Positions 1-10,425 of a DNA stretch of 64,000 nt are shown here, piece by piece. The translations under genes were made by a program, and so were the position numbers. The DNA is taken from assembly GCF_042646165.1 (NCBI RefSeq), contig NZ_JBHRTC010000028.1; one strand, given 5' to 3'. The DNA is from Microbaculum marinum (lineage in GTDB: Bacteria; Pseudomonadota; Alphaproteobacteria; Rhizobiales; Tepidamorphaceae). The notes beneath the pieces were generated by a model. That model saw nothing but the letters and a program-made list of their open reading frames with translations, made no database searches and was not told the origin of the DNA. Within the stretch, counting starts at the first letter, position 1. Each line of letters opens with the position of its first letter.

Positions 1-300
1 CCCCTCACCCGCTCGCTGCGCTCGCGACCTCTCCCCGCCGGGGAGAGGTGGACGCAGACGCTTCCGCAAAGGGGGAGGGAGCGATCGAGTCCGGCGGACG
101 TGCTCCAGGCGGAATCCGCGGGCGGTGCCGCGACACCCGGTCGGTTGTCACGCACTCCACCTCTCCCATGGGGAGAGGTCGGCGCGAAGCGCCGGGTGAG
201 GGGCTCCGGCGCAAGCTTTGGGCACCGATTGATGCGGAGAGGCCAAATCCTCCTCACCCGCTCACTGCGCTCGCGACCTCTTCCCGCAGGGGAGAGGGGG
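1..300. repeat. Cluster of hairpin-forming intergenic repeats (three modules)
   Basis: Three related modules share the block CCTCACCCGCTC, the block GCGCTCGCGACCTCT, and a G-rich/C-rich hairpin. Module A (1-50) holds the perfect stem CCTCTCCCC/GGGGAGAGG at 28-48. Module B (about 160-203) is inverted, with a hairpin at 160-178 followed by GGGTGAGGGG. Module C (249-300) is a diverged direct copy of A. No credible gene lies in the first 364 bases. Such modules are common between genes in Rhizobiales genomes. Module A begins at base 1, so the cluster may extend further left. Whether it acts as a terminator, an mRNA stabiliser or a passive repeat cannot be told here. Confidence 0.75.
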
Positions 301-364
301 TCGCTGACGCCGTGCCTGAGCGGCCGGAAGGGATTGCAGACGTCGCGCCGGCAGCGTCCGCAAC

Positions 365-1039
365 TCAGACCGGCCAGTCCTCCAGTTTGTACGCCGAATC
401 CCAGAACATCCATTCGAGCTGGGTCGCCCGCGTGTAGGCGCGGTGCATCGCCTCGCGGGTCGCCGGATCGACGCCGGCCGCCGCCCGGTCGGTGGTGCGG
501 ATCGCCGCGGCCACCGAGGCGTGGAAGTCCTCGCCGGCATAGGTGTCGATCCAGGCCTGGTAGGGATTGTCGGGCGCGGCGCGGCCGTGGATGTCCTTGC
601 CGACTTCCGCATAGACCCAGAAGCACGGCAGCAGCGCCGCCAGCACCACAGGGTAGGGCTCGGCATAGGCCGTCGCCATCAGGAAGCTGGTGTAGTGGTG
701 GCAGGCCGGCGACAGCGGGATCTGCTCGAACACGTCGGTGGCGATGCCGAACTGGTCGAGATAGCCGCCGTGCAGGCTGCGCTCGACGACGATGGCGCCG
801 TGGGCTGCCTCGGAGAACTGGATCAGCCCCTCCGCGTCGCCGGCCTTCGCCGCGGCCAGCGCCAGCGCCCGCGCGAACGCCATCAGGTAGTGTCCGTCCT
901 GGACGATGTAGTGCTGGAAGCGGTCCCGGCTCAGCGTCCCCGCCGCCAGTTCCGCGTTGAACGGCAGCGTCCGGATCTTCTCGTAGAGAGCCGCGTTGCG
1001 GTCCCAGGCCTCGCCGCTGAACCCGCCTGCCGTCTGCAT
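365..1039 (-). CDS. tenA: TenA family thiaminase II / aminopyrimidine aminohydrolase
   Basis: 224 residues, the usual TenA length. TenA hydrolyses aminopyrimidine breakdown products of thiamine so that HMP can be salvaged for thiamine synthesis in the cytoplasm. The all-helical fold signature is clear: the QDGHYL segment near residues 47-52 carries the conserved Asp (D48), Cys139 in LLPCFWVYAE is the expected nucleophile (cysteine-type TenA), and Glu209 in QLEWMFWDSAY matches the family's catalytic Glu. It starts at ATG 1039 and lies 25 bases beyond the atpC stop, on the same strand. No other thiamine gene is in the window, so its position at the tail of the ATP synthase cluster looks incidental. 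The family call is firm; the exact substrate is inferred. Confidence 0.9.
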   Translation of the reverse strand: MQTAGGFSGEAWDRNAALYEKIRTLPFNAELAAGTLSRDRFQHYIVQDGHYLMAFARALALAAAKAGDAEGLIQFSEAAHGAIVVERSLHGGYLDQFGIATDVFEQIPLSPACHHYTSFLMATAYAEPYPVVLAALLPCFWVYAEVGKDIHGRAAPDNPYQAWIDTYAGEDFHASVAAAIRTTDRAAAGVDPATREAMHRAYTRATQLEWMFWDSAYKLEDWPV

Positions 1040-1064
1040 CTCGGACGTCGGACCCGGCCGCCGG

Positions 1065-1481
1065 TCAGGCGTGGCCGGCCGACCGCAGCGCGGCGAATAC
1101 CTCGTTCAGCCGGGCAAGGTGCAGTTCGGCCTTCAGTCGGGTGACGTCGTCCTTGGCATCGGCGACGTCCTCCTCGGCGTTCTTGACCTCCTGGGCAAGC
1201 ACCGCCTCGTCGATGTCCTCGAGCGGGATCGCCTGCTCGGCCAGCACGGTCAGCAGGTCCGGCCGCACCTCGGCGAAGCCGCCGCGCACGAACACGTGGC
1301 GGTCGGCGCCGCTCTCGCCGCGCACCATCAGGACGCCGGCCCTCAGCGTCGAGATCGCCGGCGCGTGGTTCGCCAGGACGCCGAAATCGCCCTCGGCGCC
1401 CGGCACGTCGACCTGCGTGACCTCCTCGGATATCAGCAGCCGCTCGGGCGAGACCAGCTCGAATTGGAAGGTGTCGGCCAT
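1065..1481 (-). CDS. atpC: ATP synthase F1 epsilon subunit
   Basis: 138 residues. Epsilon forms the foot of the rotating central stalk with gamma and inhibits ATP hydrolysis through its C-terminal helices. The N-terminal beta-sandwich is typical: FQFELVSPERLL at the start, then a GDFGVLANHAP segment and the HVFVRGGFAEV strand. The C-terminal part (about residues 90-138) is a helical hairpin of the right length. It is the last gene of atpHAGDC, 27 bases after atpD, and is expected to be cotranscribed with it. No rho-independent terminator was found before tenA. Confidence 0.97.
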   Translation of the reverse strand: MADTFQFELVSPERLLISEEVTQVDVPGAEGDFGVLANHAPAISTLRAGVLMVRGESGADRHVFVRGGFAEVRPDLLTVLAEQAIPLEDIDEAVLAQEVKNAEEDVADAKDDVTRLKAELHLARLNEVFAALRSAGHA

Positions 1482-1508
1482 GATGCCCCTAAGTCCCCGT
1501 TCGATCCC

Positions 1509-2954
<1,446 letters not shown>

Positions 2955-2981
2955 CGGATGTCTACCCTGTCTTCGCTATGG

Positions 2982-3866
2982 TCAGAGCGCCTCGGCGCCC
3001 GAGATGATTTCGATCAGTTCCTTGGTGATCTGCGCCTGACGCGTGCGGTTGTAGTCGAGCGTCAGCTTGTCGATCATTTCGCCGGCGTTGCGCGTGGCGT
3101 TGTCCATCGCGCTCATCCGCGCGCCCTGTTCGGAGGCGGCGTTCTCCAGCAGCGCGCGGAAGATCTGCACCATGATGTTGCGCGGCAGCAGGTCGGCGAG
3201 GATCTCGCCTTCCTCCGGCTCGAACTCGTAGGTCGCCAGCACGCCGGCGGCGATGTCTTCCTCGACCTCGGGAATGTGGGCGGGGATGAGCTGCTGGCCG
3301 GTCGGGACCTGGCTGATCACCGAGCGGAATTCCGAATAGAACAGCGTGCAGACGTCGAACTCGCCCGCGGCGAACAGGGCGAGGATGCGCTCGCCGATCG
3401 CCTGGGCGTTGACGAACCCGACCTGCTTGACGTCGCGCAGCGTGATCGTGTCGATGATCAGGCTGCCGTAGATGCGGCGCAGCTGGTCGTAGCCCTTGCG
3501 GCCGACGCAGAGGATCTTGACGGTCTTGCCGTCCGCCTGCAGCCGCGTCACCCGCTCGCGCACCAGGCGAACGATCTGCGAGTTGAAGCCGCCGCACAGG
3601 CCGCGCTCGGACGTGCACACCACCAGAAGGTGGACGTCGTCCCGGCCGGTGCCGACCATCAGCGGGGAGGCGTCCTCGGCGCCGCGCAGCGAGCCGGCGA
3701 GGCCGGCCAGCACCTGCTCCATGCGCTCGGCATAGGGCCGCGCCGCTTCCGCCGCGGTCTGCGCGCGACGCAGCTTCGCCGCGGCCACCATCTGCATGGC
3801 CTTGGTGATCTTCTGCGTCGCCTTGACCGAGGCGATGCGGTTCCTGAGGTCCTTGAGGCTCGCCAT
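2982..3866 (-). CDS. atpG: ATP synthase F1 gamma subunit
   Basis: 294 residues. Gamma is the rotor shaft that couples the c-ring to catalysis. The N-terminal helix MASLKDLRNRIASVKATQKI and the C-terminal helix containing MSAMDNATRNAGEMIDKL and YNRTRQAQITKELIEI form the antiparallel coiled coil expected of gamma. The Rossmann-like middle domain includes SERGLCGGFNSQ. It starts at ATG 3866, 37 bases after the atpA stop, and is followed by atpD. Nothing unusual is seen. Confidence 0.98.
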   Translation of the reverse strand: MASLKDLRNRIASVKATQKITKAMQMVAAAKLRRAQTAAEAARPYAERMEQVLAGLAGSLRGAEDASPLMVGTGRDDVHLLVVCTSERGLCGGFNSQIVRLVRERVTRLQADGKTVKILCVGRKGYDQLRRIYGSLIIDTITLRDVKQVGFVNAQAIGERILALFAAGEFDVCTLFYSEFRSVISQVPTGQQLIPAHIPEVEEDIAAGVLATYEFEPEEGEILADLLPRNIMVQIFRALLENAASEQGARMSAMDNATRNAGEMIDKLTLDYNRTRQAQITKELIEIISGAEAL

Positions 3867-3903
3867 CTATTGCGGCTCCGGTAAGCGCGTCAGTCGGTGG
3901 CGA

Positions 3904-5435
<1,532 letters not shown>

Positions 5436-5436
<1 letters not shown>

Positions 5437-5996
5437 CAGCCGACCTCTTTCATAGCGATTTTGAGACTGTTGAGTTTGGTGCGAAGCGAGGTGTCGATCA
5501 TGCGGCTGCCGACCCGGACGATCAGTCCGCCGAGCAGGCTCGCATCCACCTTCCTGTCGAGCTGCACCTCCTTGCCGAGCGAGGAGGTGAGCGCCGCGGT
5601 GAGGTCCTTGACCTCTTCGTCGCTGAGCTCGTGCGCCGAGGTGACGTGGGCGGAGACCTCGCCGCGGTGCCGGGCGACCAGCACGCGGTAGCCCTCGATC
5701 ATGCCGGGCAGCGCGAACAGCCGGCGGTTCTTGGCCACCAGCCTGACGAAGTTCTCGGTGACGCCGGTGATGCCCGCCTTTTCCAGGATCGCGCCCATCG
5801 CGCGTTCCTGCTCCTCGGCGGAGAAGACCGGGCTGCGGAGCAGGCGCGTCAGGTCCTCGCTCTCGGCGATCATCCCGTCGAGCTGGTCGAGTTCGCCGGC
5901 GATCCGGTCGATCGCGCCTGCGTCCTCTGCCAGTTCGAACAGGGCCGTGGCGTAACGGCCCGCGACACCTGATACGATCGTGTCTTCTGCGCTCAC
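5436..5996 (-). CDS. atpH: ATP synthase F1 delta subunit (OSCP homologue)
   Basis: 186 residues from a GTG start at 5996; delta sits on top of F1 and connects it to the peripheral stalk. The start was chosen because conserved delta sequence begins at SGVAGRYATALFELAEDAG just inside it. The open frame extends further to 6146, but that stretch has no family similarity. The C-terminus contains the typical LIVRVGSRMIDTSLRTKL segment. It is the first gene of the F1 cluster; its stop overlaps the atpA start by one base. As in other alphaproteobacteria, the F0 genes are not adjacent. Confidence 0.95.
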
Positions 5997-6130
5997 GCGG
6001 CGTGCTCTCTGAATTCGGCCAGCCTGGCGGCGCCAACATGCCGCCACAGGCCGTAAGATGAAGCTCTCAAGCGGTCCAAGGGAGACCGTCCGCGGATCCG
6101 TCCGATCCTCGCCCCCCTGAAGCCGGCGTT

Positions 6131-6159
6131 TCGCTAGCACACTCACCCCACCCTTGCAA
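6131..6159 (-). promoter_or_regulatory. Candidate promoter of atpHAGDC
   Basis: On the minus strand TTGCAA (6159-6154) is followed after 17 bases by TAGCGA, within GCTAGCGA (6138-6131). The GCTA core resembles the alphaproteobacterial housekeeping -10 consensus GCTANAWC. It would give a leader of about 130 bases before the atpH GTG. The rest of the 346-base gap between atpH and priA (5997-6342) holds no gene. It contains a small palindrome, TGTGCACTGCACA, at 6247-6259. The match is partial, so this is a prediction only. Confidence 0.35.
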
Positions 6160-6342
6160 CACGCCCCGGCACTCTTTGGGGGCAGCCTTTCGGACTATCC
6201 CGGGGTGACGCGACGGCCGCTGCTGTAAGGCCCCGCGCCGGGCGATTGTGCACTGCACAGCGATGGCGCGGCGACGGCAGGGTCTCGGCACACCGACGGC
6301 ACGGCGACGACGCTGTCCTGGCACGGCCGTGACACCGCCGCG

Positions 6343-8499
6343 CTACAGGAAGCTGACCGGGTCGACGTCGACGGAGACACGCACGCCGCCGCGCGGTTTC
6401 GGTGCCGCGGCAAGCCATTGCCGGAGCCAGGACTGCAGCTCGAAGGCGCGCGAGGTCTGCACCAGGAACCGGTAGCGATGCCGCCCGCGCACCACCGCCA
6501 GCGGCGCTTCGGCGGGGCCCAGCACGCGCACCCCCTCGGCTGCCGGAACCACGCGGGCCAGCGCCCGGGAATGGCCGACCGCCTCCTGCTGGTTGCGGCC
6601 CGACACCACGATCGCCGCCAGCCGGCCGAACGGCGGCAGCCTCTGCCGCTCGCGCTGCTCCATCTCGCGCGCGTAGAAGGCCTCGCGGTCGCCCGAGACG
6701 ATCGCCCGCATCACCGGATGGTCGGGATCGAAGGTCTGGATCAGCCCCCGGCCGCCGTCGCGATGCCGCCCCGCGCGGCCGGTAACCTGTTGAAGGAGCT
6801 GGAAGGTTCGCTCCGCGGCGCGCGGATCGGCGGTGGCCAGCCCGATATCGGCGTCGATCACCCCGACCAGCGCCAGGTGCGGGAAGTTGTGCCCCTTGGC
6901 GACCAGCTGCGTGCCGATGACGAGGTCGACCTCGCCGCGCTCGACCATGGCGAAGCGGTTCCTCAGCTCGGCGATCGAGCCGACCAGATCGCTCGACAGC
7001 ATCAGGATGCGGGCGTCGGCAAAGGTCGCCGCCGCTTCCTCGGCGATTCGCTCCACCCCCGGCCCGCACGGCACGAGCGAGTCCTCCGCATCGCAGTTCG
7101 GGCACCTGTCCGGGCGGCGGATCGTATGGCCGCAGTGATGGCAGCAAAGCTCGCGCCGGAACCGGTGCTCGACCAGCCAGGCCGAGCAGTTCGGGCACTC
7201 GAACCGGAAACCGCAGCGCCGGCAGAGGGTCAAGGGCGCGTAGCCGCGCCGGTTCAGGAACAGGAGAGCCTGCTCGCCGCCGGCGATCGTCTCCTCCACC
7301 GCCTTGATCAGGACGGGGCTGAGGAAGCGTCCGCGTTCCGGTCCGTCGACGCGCATGTCGATCGCCTTGATGTCCGGCAGGCTGCCGCCGAAACGGTCGG
7401 GCAGGACGACATGGGCATAGCGCCCGCGCTCGGCATTGGCGCGGCTCTCGATCGACGGGGTCGCGGACGACAGCATGACCGGAAAGGCGCCGATCATGCC
7501 GCGCACCACGGCCATGTCGCGGGCCGAGTAGATGACGCCGTCCTCCTGCTTGTAGGCGGGGTCGTGCTCCTCGTCGACGACGATCAGGCCCGGTTCGGCA
7601 AAGGGCAGGAACAGGGCGGAGCGGGCGCCCGCGACAGCACGGATGTCGCCGTTTGCGACTCCCCGCCAGGTCCGTTCGCGCAGCCGCGACGTGATACCGG
7701 AATGCCATTCCGCCGGCCGGGCGCCGAAGCGTGCCTCGAACCGGTCGAGAAACTGGGTGGTCAGCGAGATTTCCGGGACCAGCACCAGGACCTGCCGGCC
7801 GCGGCCGAGCGCCTCGGCGACAGCCTCGAAATAGACCTCGGTCTTGCCGGCGCCGGTGACGCCCTCGATCAGGGTGACCGAGAAGGTGTCGGCCGCGACA
7901 GATTCGCGAAGTCTCGCCGCGGCCGCGGCCTGATCTAAGCTCAGCACCGGCGGGGCGAAGCCGGGATCGGGCGCCGGGACGACCGGCGCGGCGGGAAGCC
8001 AGACGATCTCGAGGGTGCCGGCGTCGACGAGGCCGTTGATGACCGACGTGCCGACGCCCGCGGCCTGCGCCAGCGCAGACCTGTTCCACGACAGGCCGTC
8101 GCCGACGACATCGAGAACCCGGGCACGCGCGGACGTCATTCGCTCGGGCGGCGGGCCGGCGAGCCGCACGGCCGATACCGGCCTTTCCGGCCCGAATGCC
8201 TCCGGCACCCGCAGCACCATGCGCAATACGGTGCCAGGCACGCTCAGCGTATAGTCGGCGATCCAGTCGACGAAACGCCGCATGTCTGCGCCGATCGCGC
8301 CGTCCAGCTTCGCCTCCACCGGCCGCAGCTTGTCCTGCGGCACGTCGTCGGGCTGGCCGTCCCAGACAACGCCGAGCATGTTGCGCGGCCCGAGCGGCAC
8401 CACTACGACGTCGCCGGGGGCGAGCTCCATGCCGTCCGGGACCGAATAGGTGTAGGCGCGGTCGACGGCGACGGGCAGCAGGACGGAGACGGTGTTCAT
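6343..8499 (-). CDS. priA: Primosomal protein N' (PriA replication-restart helicase)
   Basis: 718 residues. PriA is a 3'-to-5' superfamily 2 helicase that recognises stalled forks and reloads the replicative helicase. The N-terminal 3'-DNA-binding domain begins VSVLLPVAVDRAYTYSVP. The helicase P-loop GVTGAGKT is at residues 213-220, and the DEAH-type box reads VVDEEHDPAYKQ. The eight-cysteine zinc module spans CRRCGFRFECPNCSAWLV through CCHHCGHTIRRPDRCPNCD. The C-terminal lobe has GTQLVAKGHNFP and QVTGRAGRH. It starts at ATG 8499. It lies upstream of the atp cluster on the same strand, 346 bases away and probably separately transcribed. Confidence 0.97.
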   Translation of the reverse strand: MNTVSVLLPVAVDRAYTYSVPDGMELAPGDVVVVPLGPRNMLGVVWDGQPDDVPQDKLRPVEAKLDGAIGADMRRFVDWIADYTLSVPGTVLRMVLRVPEAFGPERPVSAVRLAGPPPERMTSARARVLDVVGDGLSWNRSALAQAAGVGTSVINGLVDAGTLEIVWLPAAPVVPAPDPGFAPPVLSLDQAAAAARLRESVAADTFSVTLIEGVTGAGKTEVYFEAVAEALGRGRQVLVLVPEISLTTQFLDRFEARFGARPAEWHSGITSRLRERTWRGVANGDIRAVAGARSALFLPFAEPGLIVVDEEHDPAYKQEDGVIYSARDMAVVRGMIGAFPVMLSSATPSIESRANAERGRYAHVVLPDRFGGSLPDIKAIDMRVDGPERGRFLSPVLIKAVEETIAGGEQALLFLNRRGYAPLTLCRRCGFRFECPNCSAWLVEHRFRRELCCHHCGHTIRRPDRCPNCDAEDSLVPCGPGVERIAEEAAATFADARILMLSSDLVGSIAELRNRFAMVERGEVDLVIGTQLVAKGHNFPHLALVGVIDADIGLATADPRAAERTFQLLQQVTGRAGRHRDGGRGLIQTFDPDHPVMRAIVSGDREAFYAREMEQRERQRLPPFGRLAAIVVSGRNQQEAVGHSRALARVVPAAEGVRVLGPAEAPLAVVRGRHRYRFLVQTSRAFELQSWLRQWLAAAPKPRGGVRVSVDVDPVSFL

Positions 8500-8514
8500 T
8501 GCGACAATCGCCGG

Positions 8515-8623
8515 CCTCGTGGTTCGAGACGTGCGGCTACGCCGCCCTCCTCACCATGAGGCCTTGGACGACTGGCAGGCCTCATCCTGAGGAGCGCCGA
8601 ATGGCGCGTCTCGAAGGACGAGG
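8515..8623. repeat. Nested inverted-repeat intergenic element
   Basis: A 109-base imperfect palindrome lies between the divergent priA and fsa genes. The outer arms are at 8515-8531 and 8607-8623, with GAGACG / CGTCTC cores. The inner arms CTCCTCACCATGAGGCCT (8547-8564) and AGGCCTCATCCTGAGGAG (8577-8594) are complementary except for two bases. The combination of CCTCATCCTGAGGAG and GTCTCGAAGGACGAGG is a dispersed element seen between genes in many Rhizobiales genomes. No second copy was found in this window. A transcript through it would fold into a long stem. Confidence 0.7.
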
Positions 8624-8728
8624 CCAGCCGTTTGGGCCGGTATACTTCGAATCGGGGGACTGTCATTGCCGTCAAATTACGCTAAACAAGGCGCCCGTCA
8701 GCCGCCCGAGTAAATATTGGGGATAACA

Positions 8729-9382
8729 ATGAAGTTCTTCGTCGACACCGCCGACATCAACGAGATCCGCTCGCTCGCCGAAACCGGCCTGCTCGACGGG
8801 GTCACGACCAACCCCTCGCTGGTTGCCAAGGCGGGCCGTCCGTTCCGCGAGATCGTCCGGGAGATCTGCGCGATCGTCGAGGGACCTGTGTCGGCGGAAG
8901 TCACCGCGACGGATGCCGACGGCATGGTTGCGGAAGGCCGCTCGCTCGCCGAGATCGCCGACAACGTGACGGTCAAGGTGCCGCTCACCATGGACGGGCT
9001 GAAGGCGTGCCGGTCGCTGACCCAGGCCGGCACCAAGGTCAATGTCACCCTGTGCTTCTCCGCCAATCAGGCGCTGCTGGCCGCCAAGGCCGGCGCCACG
9101 TTCATTTCGCCCTTCATCGGCCGGCTCGACGATATCGGCCTCGACGGGGTCGAGCTGATCCAGGAAATCCGCGCGATCTACGACAATTTCGGCTTCGACA
9201 CGGAGGTGCTGGCCGCCTCGATCCGCACGGTCAATCACGTCAAGCTCTGCGCCCTTGCCGGCGCCGACGTGGCGACGATTCCGCCCGGCATCATCCGCCA
9301 GTTGGTCTCCCATCCCCTGACCGACAAGGGTCTCGAGGCATTCCTCGCCGACTGGCAGAAGACCGGGGACAAGATCCTCTGA
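8729..9382 (+). CDS. fsa: Fructose-6-phosphate aldolase / transaldolase-like protein
   Basis: 217 residues, the length of the small transaldolase/F6P aldolase subfamily. The (beta/alpha)8 enzyme uses a Schiff-base lysine, K83 in VTVKVPLTMDG. The opening MKFFVDTADINEI and the DGVTTNPSL loop are diagnostic. It may interconvert pentose-pathway sugars (transaldolase activity) or cleave fructose 6-phosphate; sequence alone does not decide which. The ATG at 8729 is chosen over an upstream in-frame codon at 8717 because the family begins MKFF. A GCTAAACA sequence about 50 bases upstream could be its -10 element. It stands between priA and xerC, a usual neighbourhood in the order. Confidence 0.93.
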   Translation: MKFFVDTADINEIRSLAETGLLDGVTTNPSLVAKAGRPFREIVREICAIVEGPVSAEVTATDADGMVAEGRSLAEIADNVTVKVPLTMDGLKACRSLTQAGTKVNVTLCFSANQALLAAKAGATFISPFIGRLDDIGLDGVELIQEIRAIYDNFGFDTEVLAASIRTVNHVKLCALAGADVATIPPGIIRQLVSHPLTDKGLEAFLADWQKTGDKIL

Positions 9383-9400
9383 GCGGCGGTCGTGCCCGGT

Positions 9401-9444
9401 TTTATCCGGGCATAATTGACAGATGTATTTTATCCGGGTAAATC
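9401..9444 (+). promoter_or_regulatory. Twin palindromic operators overlapping a sigma-70-type promoter
   Basis: TTTATCCGGG occurs twice, at 9401-9410 and 9429-9438, 28 bases apart. The second copy is part of the near-perfect palindrome TTTATCCGGGTAAA (9429-9442); the first reads TTTATCCGGGCATAA. Between them lies TTGACA (9416-9421), a consensus -35. Seventeen bases later TAAATC (9439-9444) could be the -10, inside the second palindrome. A repressor on these sites would block polymerase directly. The cognate regulator is not in the window. The arrangement is seen directly; the regulatory role is inferred. Confidence 0.6.
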
Positions 9445-9475
9445 CTCGCGGACCAGATCCGCAGGGAAGCCAGAC

Positions 9476-10051
9476 ATGACCGGCACGCGCACTTGCATCG
9501 CATTCGAGGGCACCCGTCGTATCGCCGCCGGGTCGCTTGCCGACGTCGCGCTGGCCGTCAAGCGGGCTGCCGACGGGAGCGGGACGGCCCCGGTCCTGGT
9601 TTTCGATGCCGATACCAGCCAGCCGATCGAAATCGACACCCGCGGCACGCTCGATGACGTTCGCAGCCGTCTCGTCGCCGAAGAAGAAGCCAACGCGGAG
9701 GCCGCCGCTCCGCGCAGGCCCGGGCGGCCGAAACTCGGTGTCGTCGGCCGCGAGGTGACGCTGCTGCCGCGGCACTGGGCCTGGCTCAATGGCCAGCCCG
9801 GTGGCGCTTCGGTGGCGCTTCGCAAACTCGTCGACAAGGCCCGCAAGGACAGCGATGGTCCGGAGCGAAAGCGCACGGCCCGCGAGGCATGCTATCGCTT
9901 CATGAGCGCCATGGCCGGCGACCTGCCGAATTTCGAGGAAGCCTCCCGCGCCCTGTTCGCGGGCGATCGCGACAGGTTCGACGAGATGGTCGATTTCTGG
10001 CCGGCGGATATCCGCGACCATGCCCACACCCTGGCGGATCCGGCGTTCTGA
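9476..10051 (+). CDS. DUF2239 family protein of unknown function
   Basis: 191 residues from ATG 9476; an in-frame start at 9416 would fall inside the promoter and is rejected. The protein matches the DUF2239 pattern: an N-terminal strand region with VLVFDADTSQPIEID, then RRPGRPKLGVVGREVTLLPRHWAWL and QPGGASVALRKLVDKAR. No signal peptide or membrane segment is present. The family has no established function; the helix rich in RPGRPKLG and basic residues suggests possible nucleic-acid contact, which is only a guess. It is the first gene of a two-gene unit with the downstream monooxygenase-like gene (10 bases apart), driven by the palindrome-containing promoter. Confidence 0.85.
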   Translation: MTGTRTCIAFEGTRRIAAGSLADVALAVKRAADGSGTAPVLVFDADTSQPIEIDTRGTLDDVRSRLVAEEEANAEAAAPRRPGRPKLGVVGREVTLLPRHWAWLNGQPGGASVALRKLVDKARKDSDGPERKRTAREACYRFMSAMAGDLPNFEEASRALFAGDRDRFDEMVDFWPADIRDHAHTLADPAF

Positions 10052-10061
10052 AGGTGGCGAC

Positions 10062-10361
10062 ATGATTCTCGAACACGCAGTCCTCAATATAAAGCCGGGC
10101 CTATCGGCGGCCTTCGAGGCCGCAATGGCCGAAGCGTTGCCGCTGATCTCGGCCAGCGAGGGGTTTCTGGGCATGGAGGTCCTGCCCTGCATCGAGACCG
10201 GCAACCGCTATCTGCTGCTGGTGAGGTGGACGAGCGTCGAGGCGCATGACCCGGGTTTCCGGGGCTCCGACCGCTACCCGCGCTGGCGCGCGCTGCTGCA
10301 CCGGTTCTACGATCCGTCGCCCACGGTCGAACACTACGGAGCGCCGGTGGCGCGCGCGTGA
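10062..10361 (+). CDS. Antibiotic biosynthesis monooxygenase (ABM) domain protein
   Basis: 99 residues, one dimeric alpha/beta-barrel ABM domain: MILEHAVLNIKPGLSAAFEAAM, then the EGFLGMEVLPCIETGNRYLLLVRW strands. ABM proteins include quinol monooxygenases and haem-degrading enzymes, but many are uncharacterised; no substrate can be assigned. The start lies 10 bases after the DUF2239 stop, so the two are probably cotranscribed and responsive to the same unknown signal. Together they interrupt the fsa-xerC neighbourhood. Confidence 0.85.
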   Translation: MILEHAVLNIKPGLSAAFEAAMAEALPLISASEGFLGMEVLPCIETGNRYLLLVRWTSVEAHDPGFRGSDRYPRWRALLHRFYDPSPTVEHYGAPVARA

Positions 10362-10425
10362 AACGGCGGGTTAACCAACCCCGCCCAGTATCGGCGATGT
10401 GTTCCGCACGCGATAGTGAACCGCA

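Noticed and set aside
6247..6259. Palindrome TGTGCACTGCACA in the priA-atpH gap
   Set aside because: Short, single copy and not aligned with a start or promoter; likely by chance.
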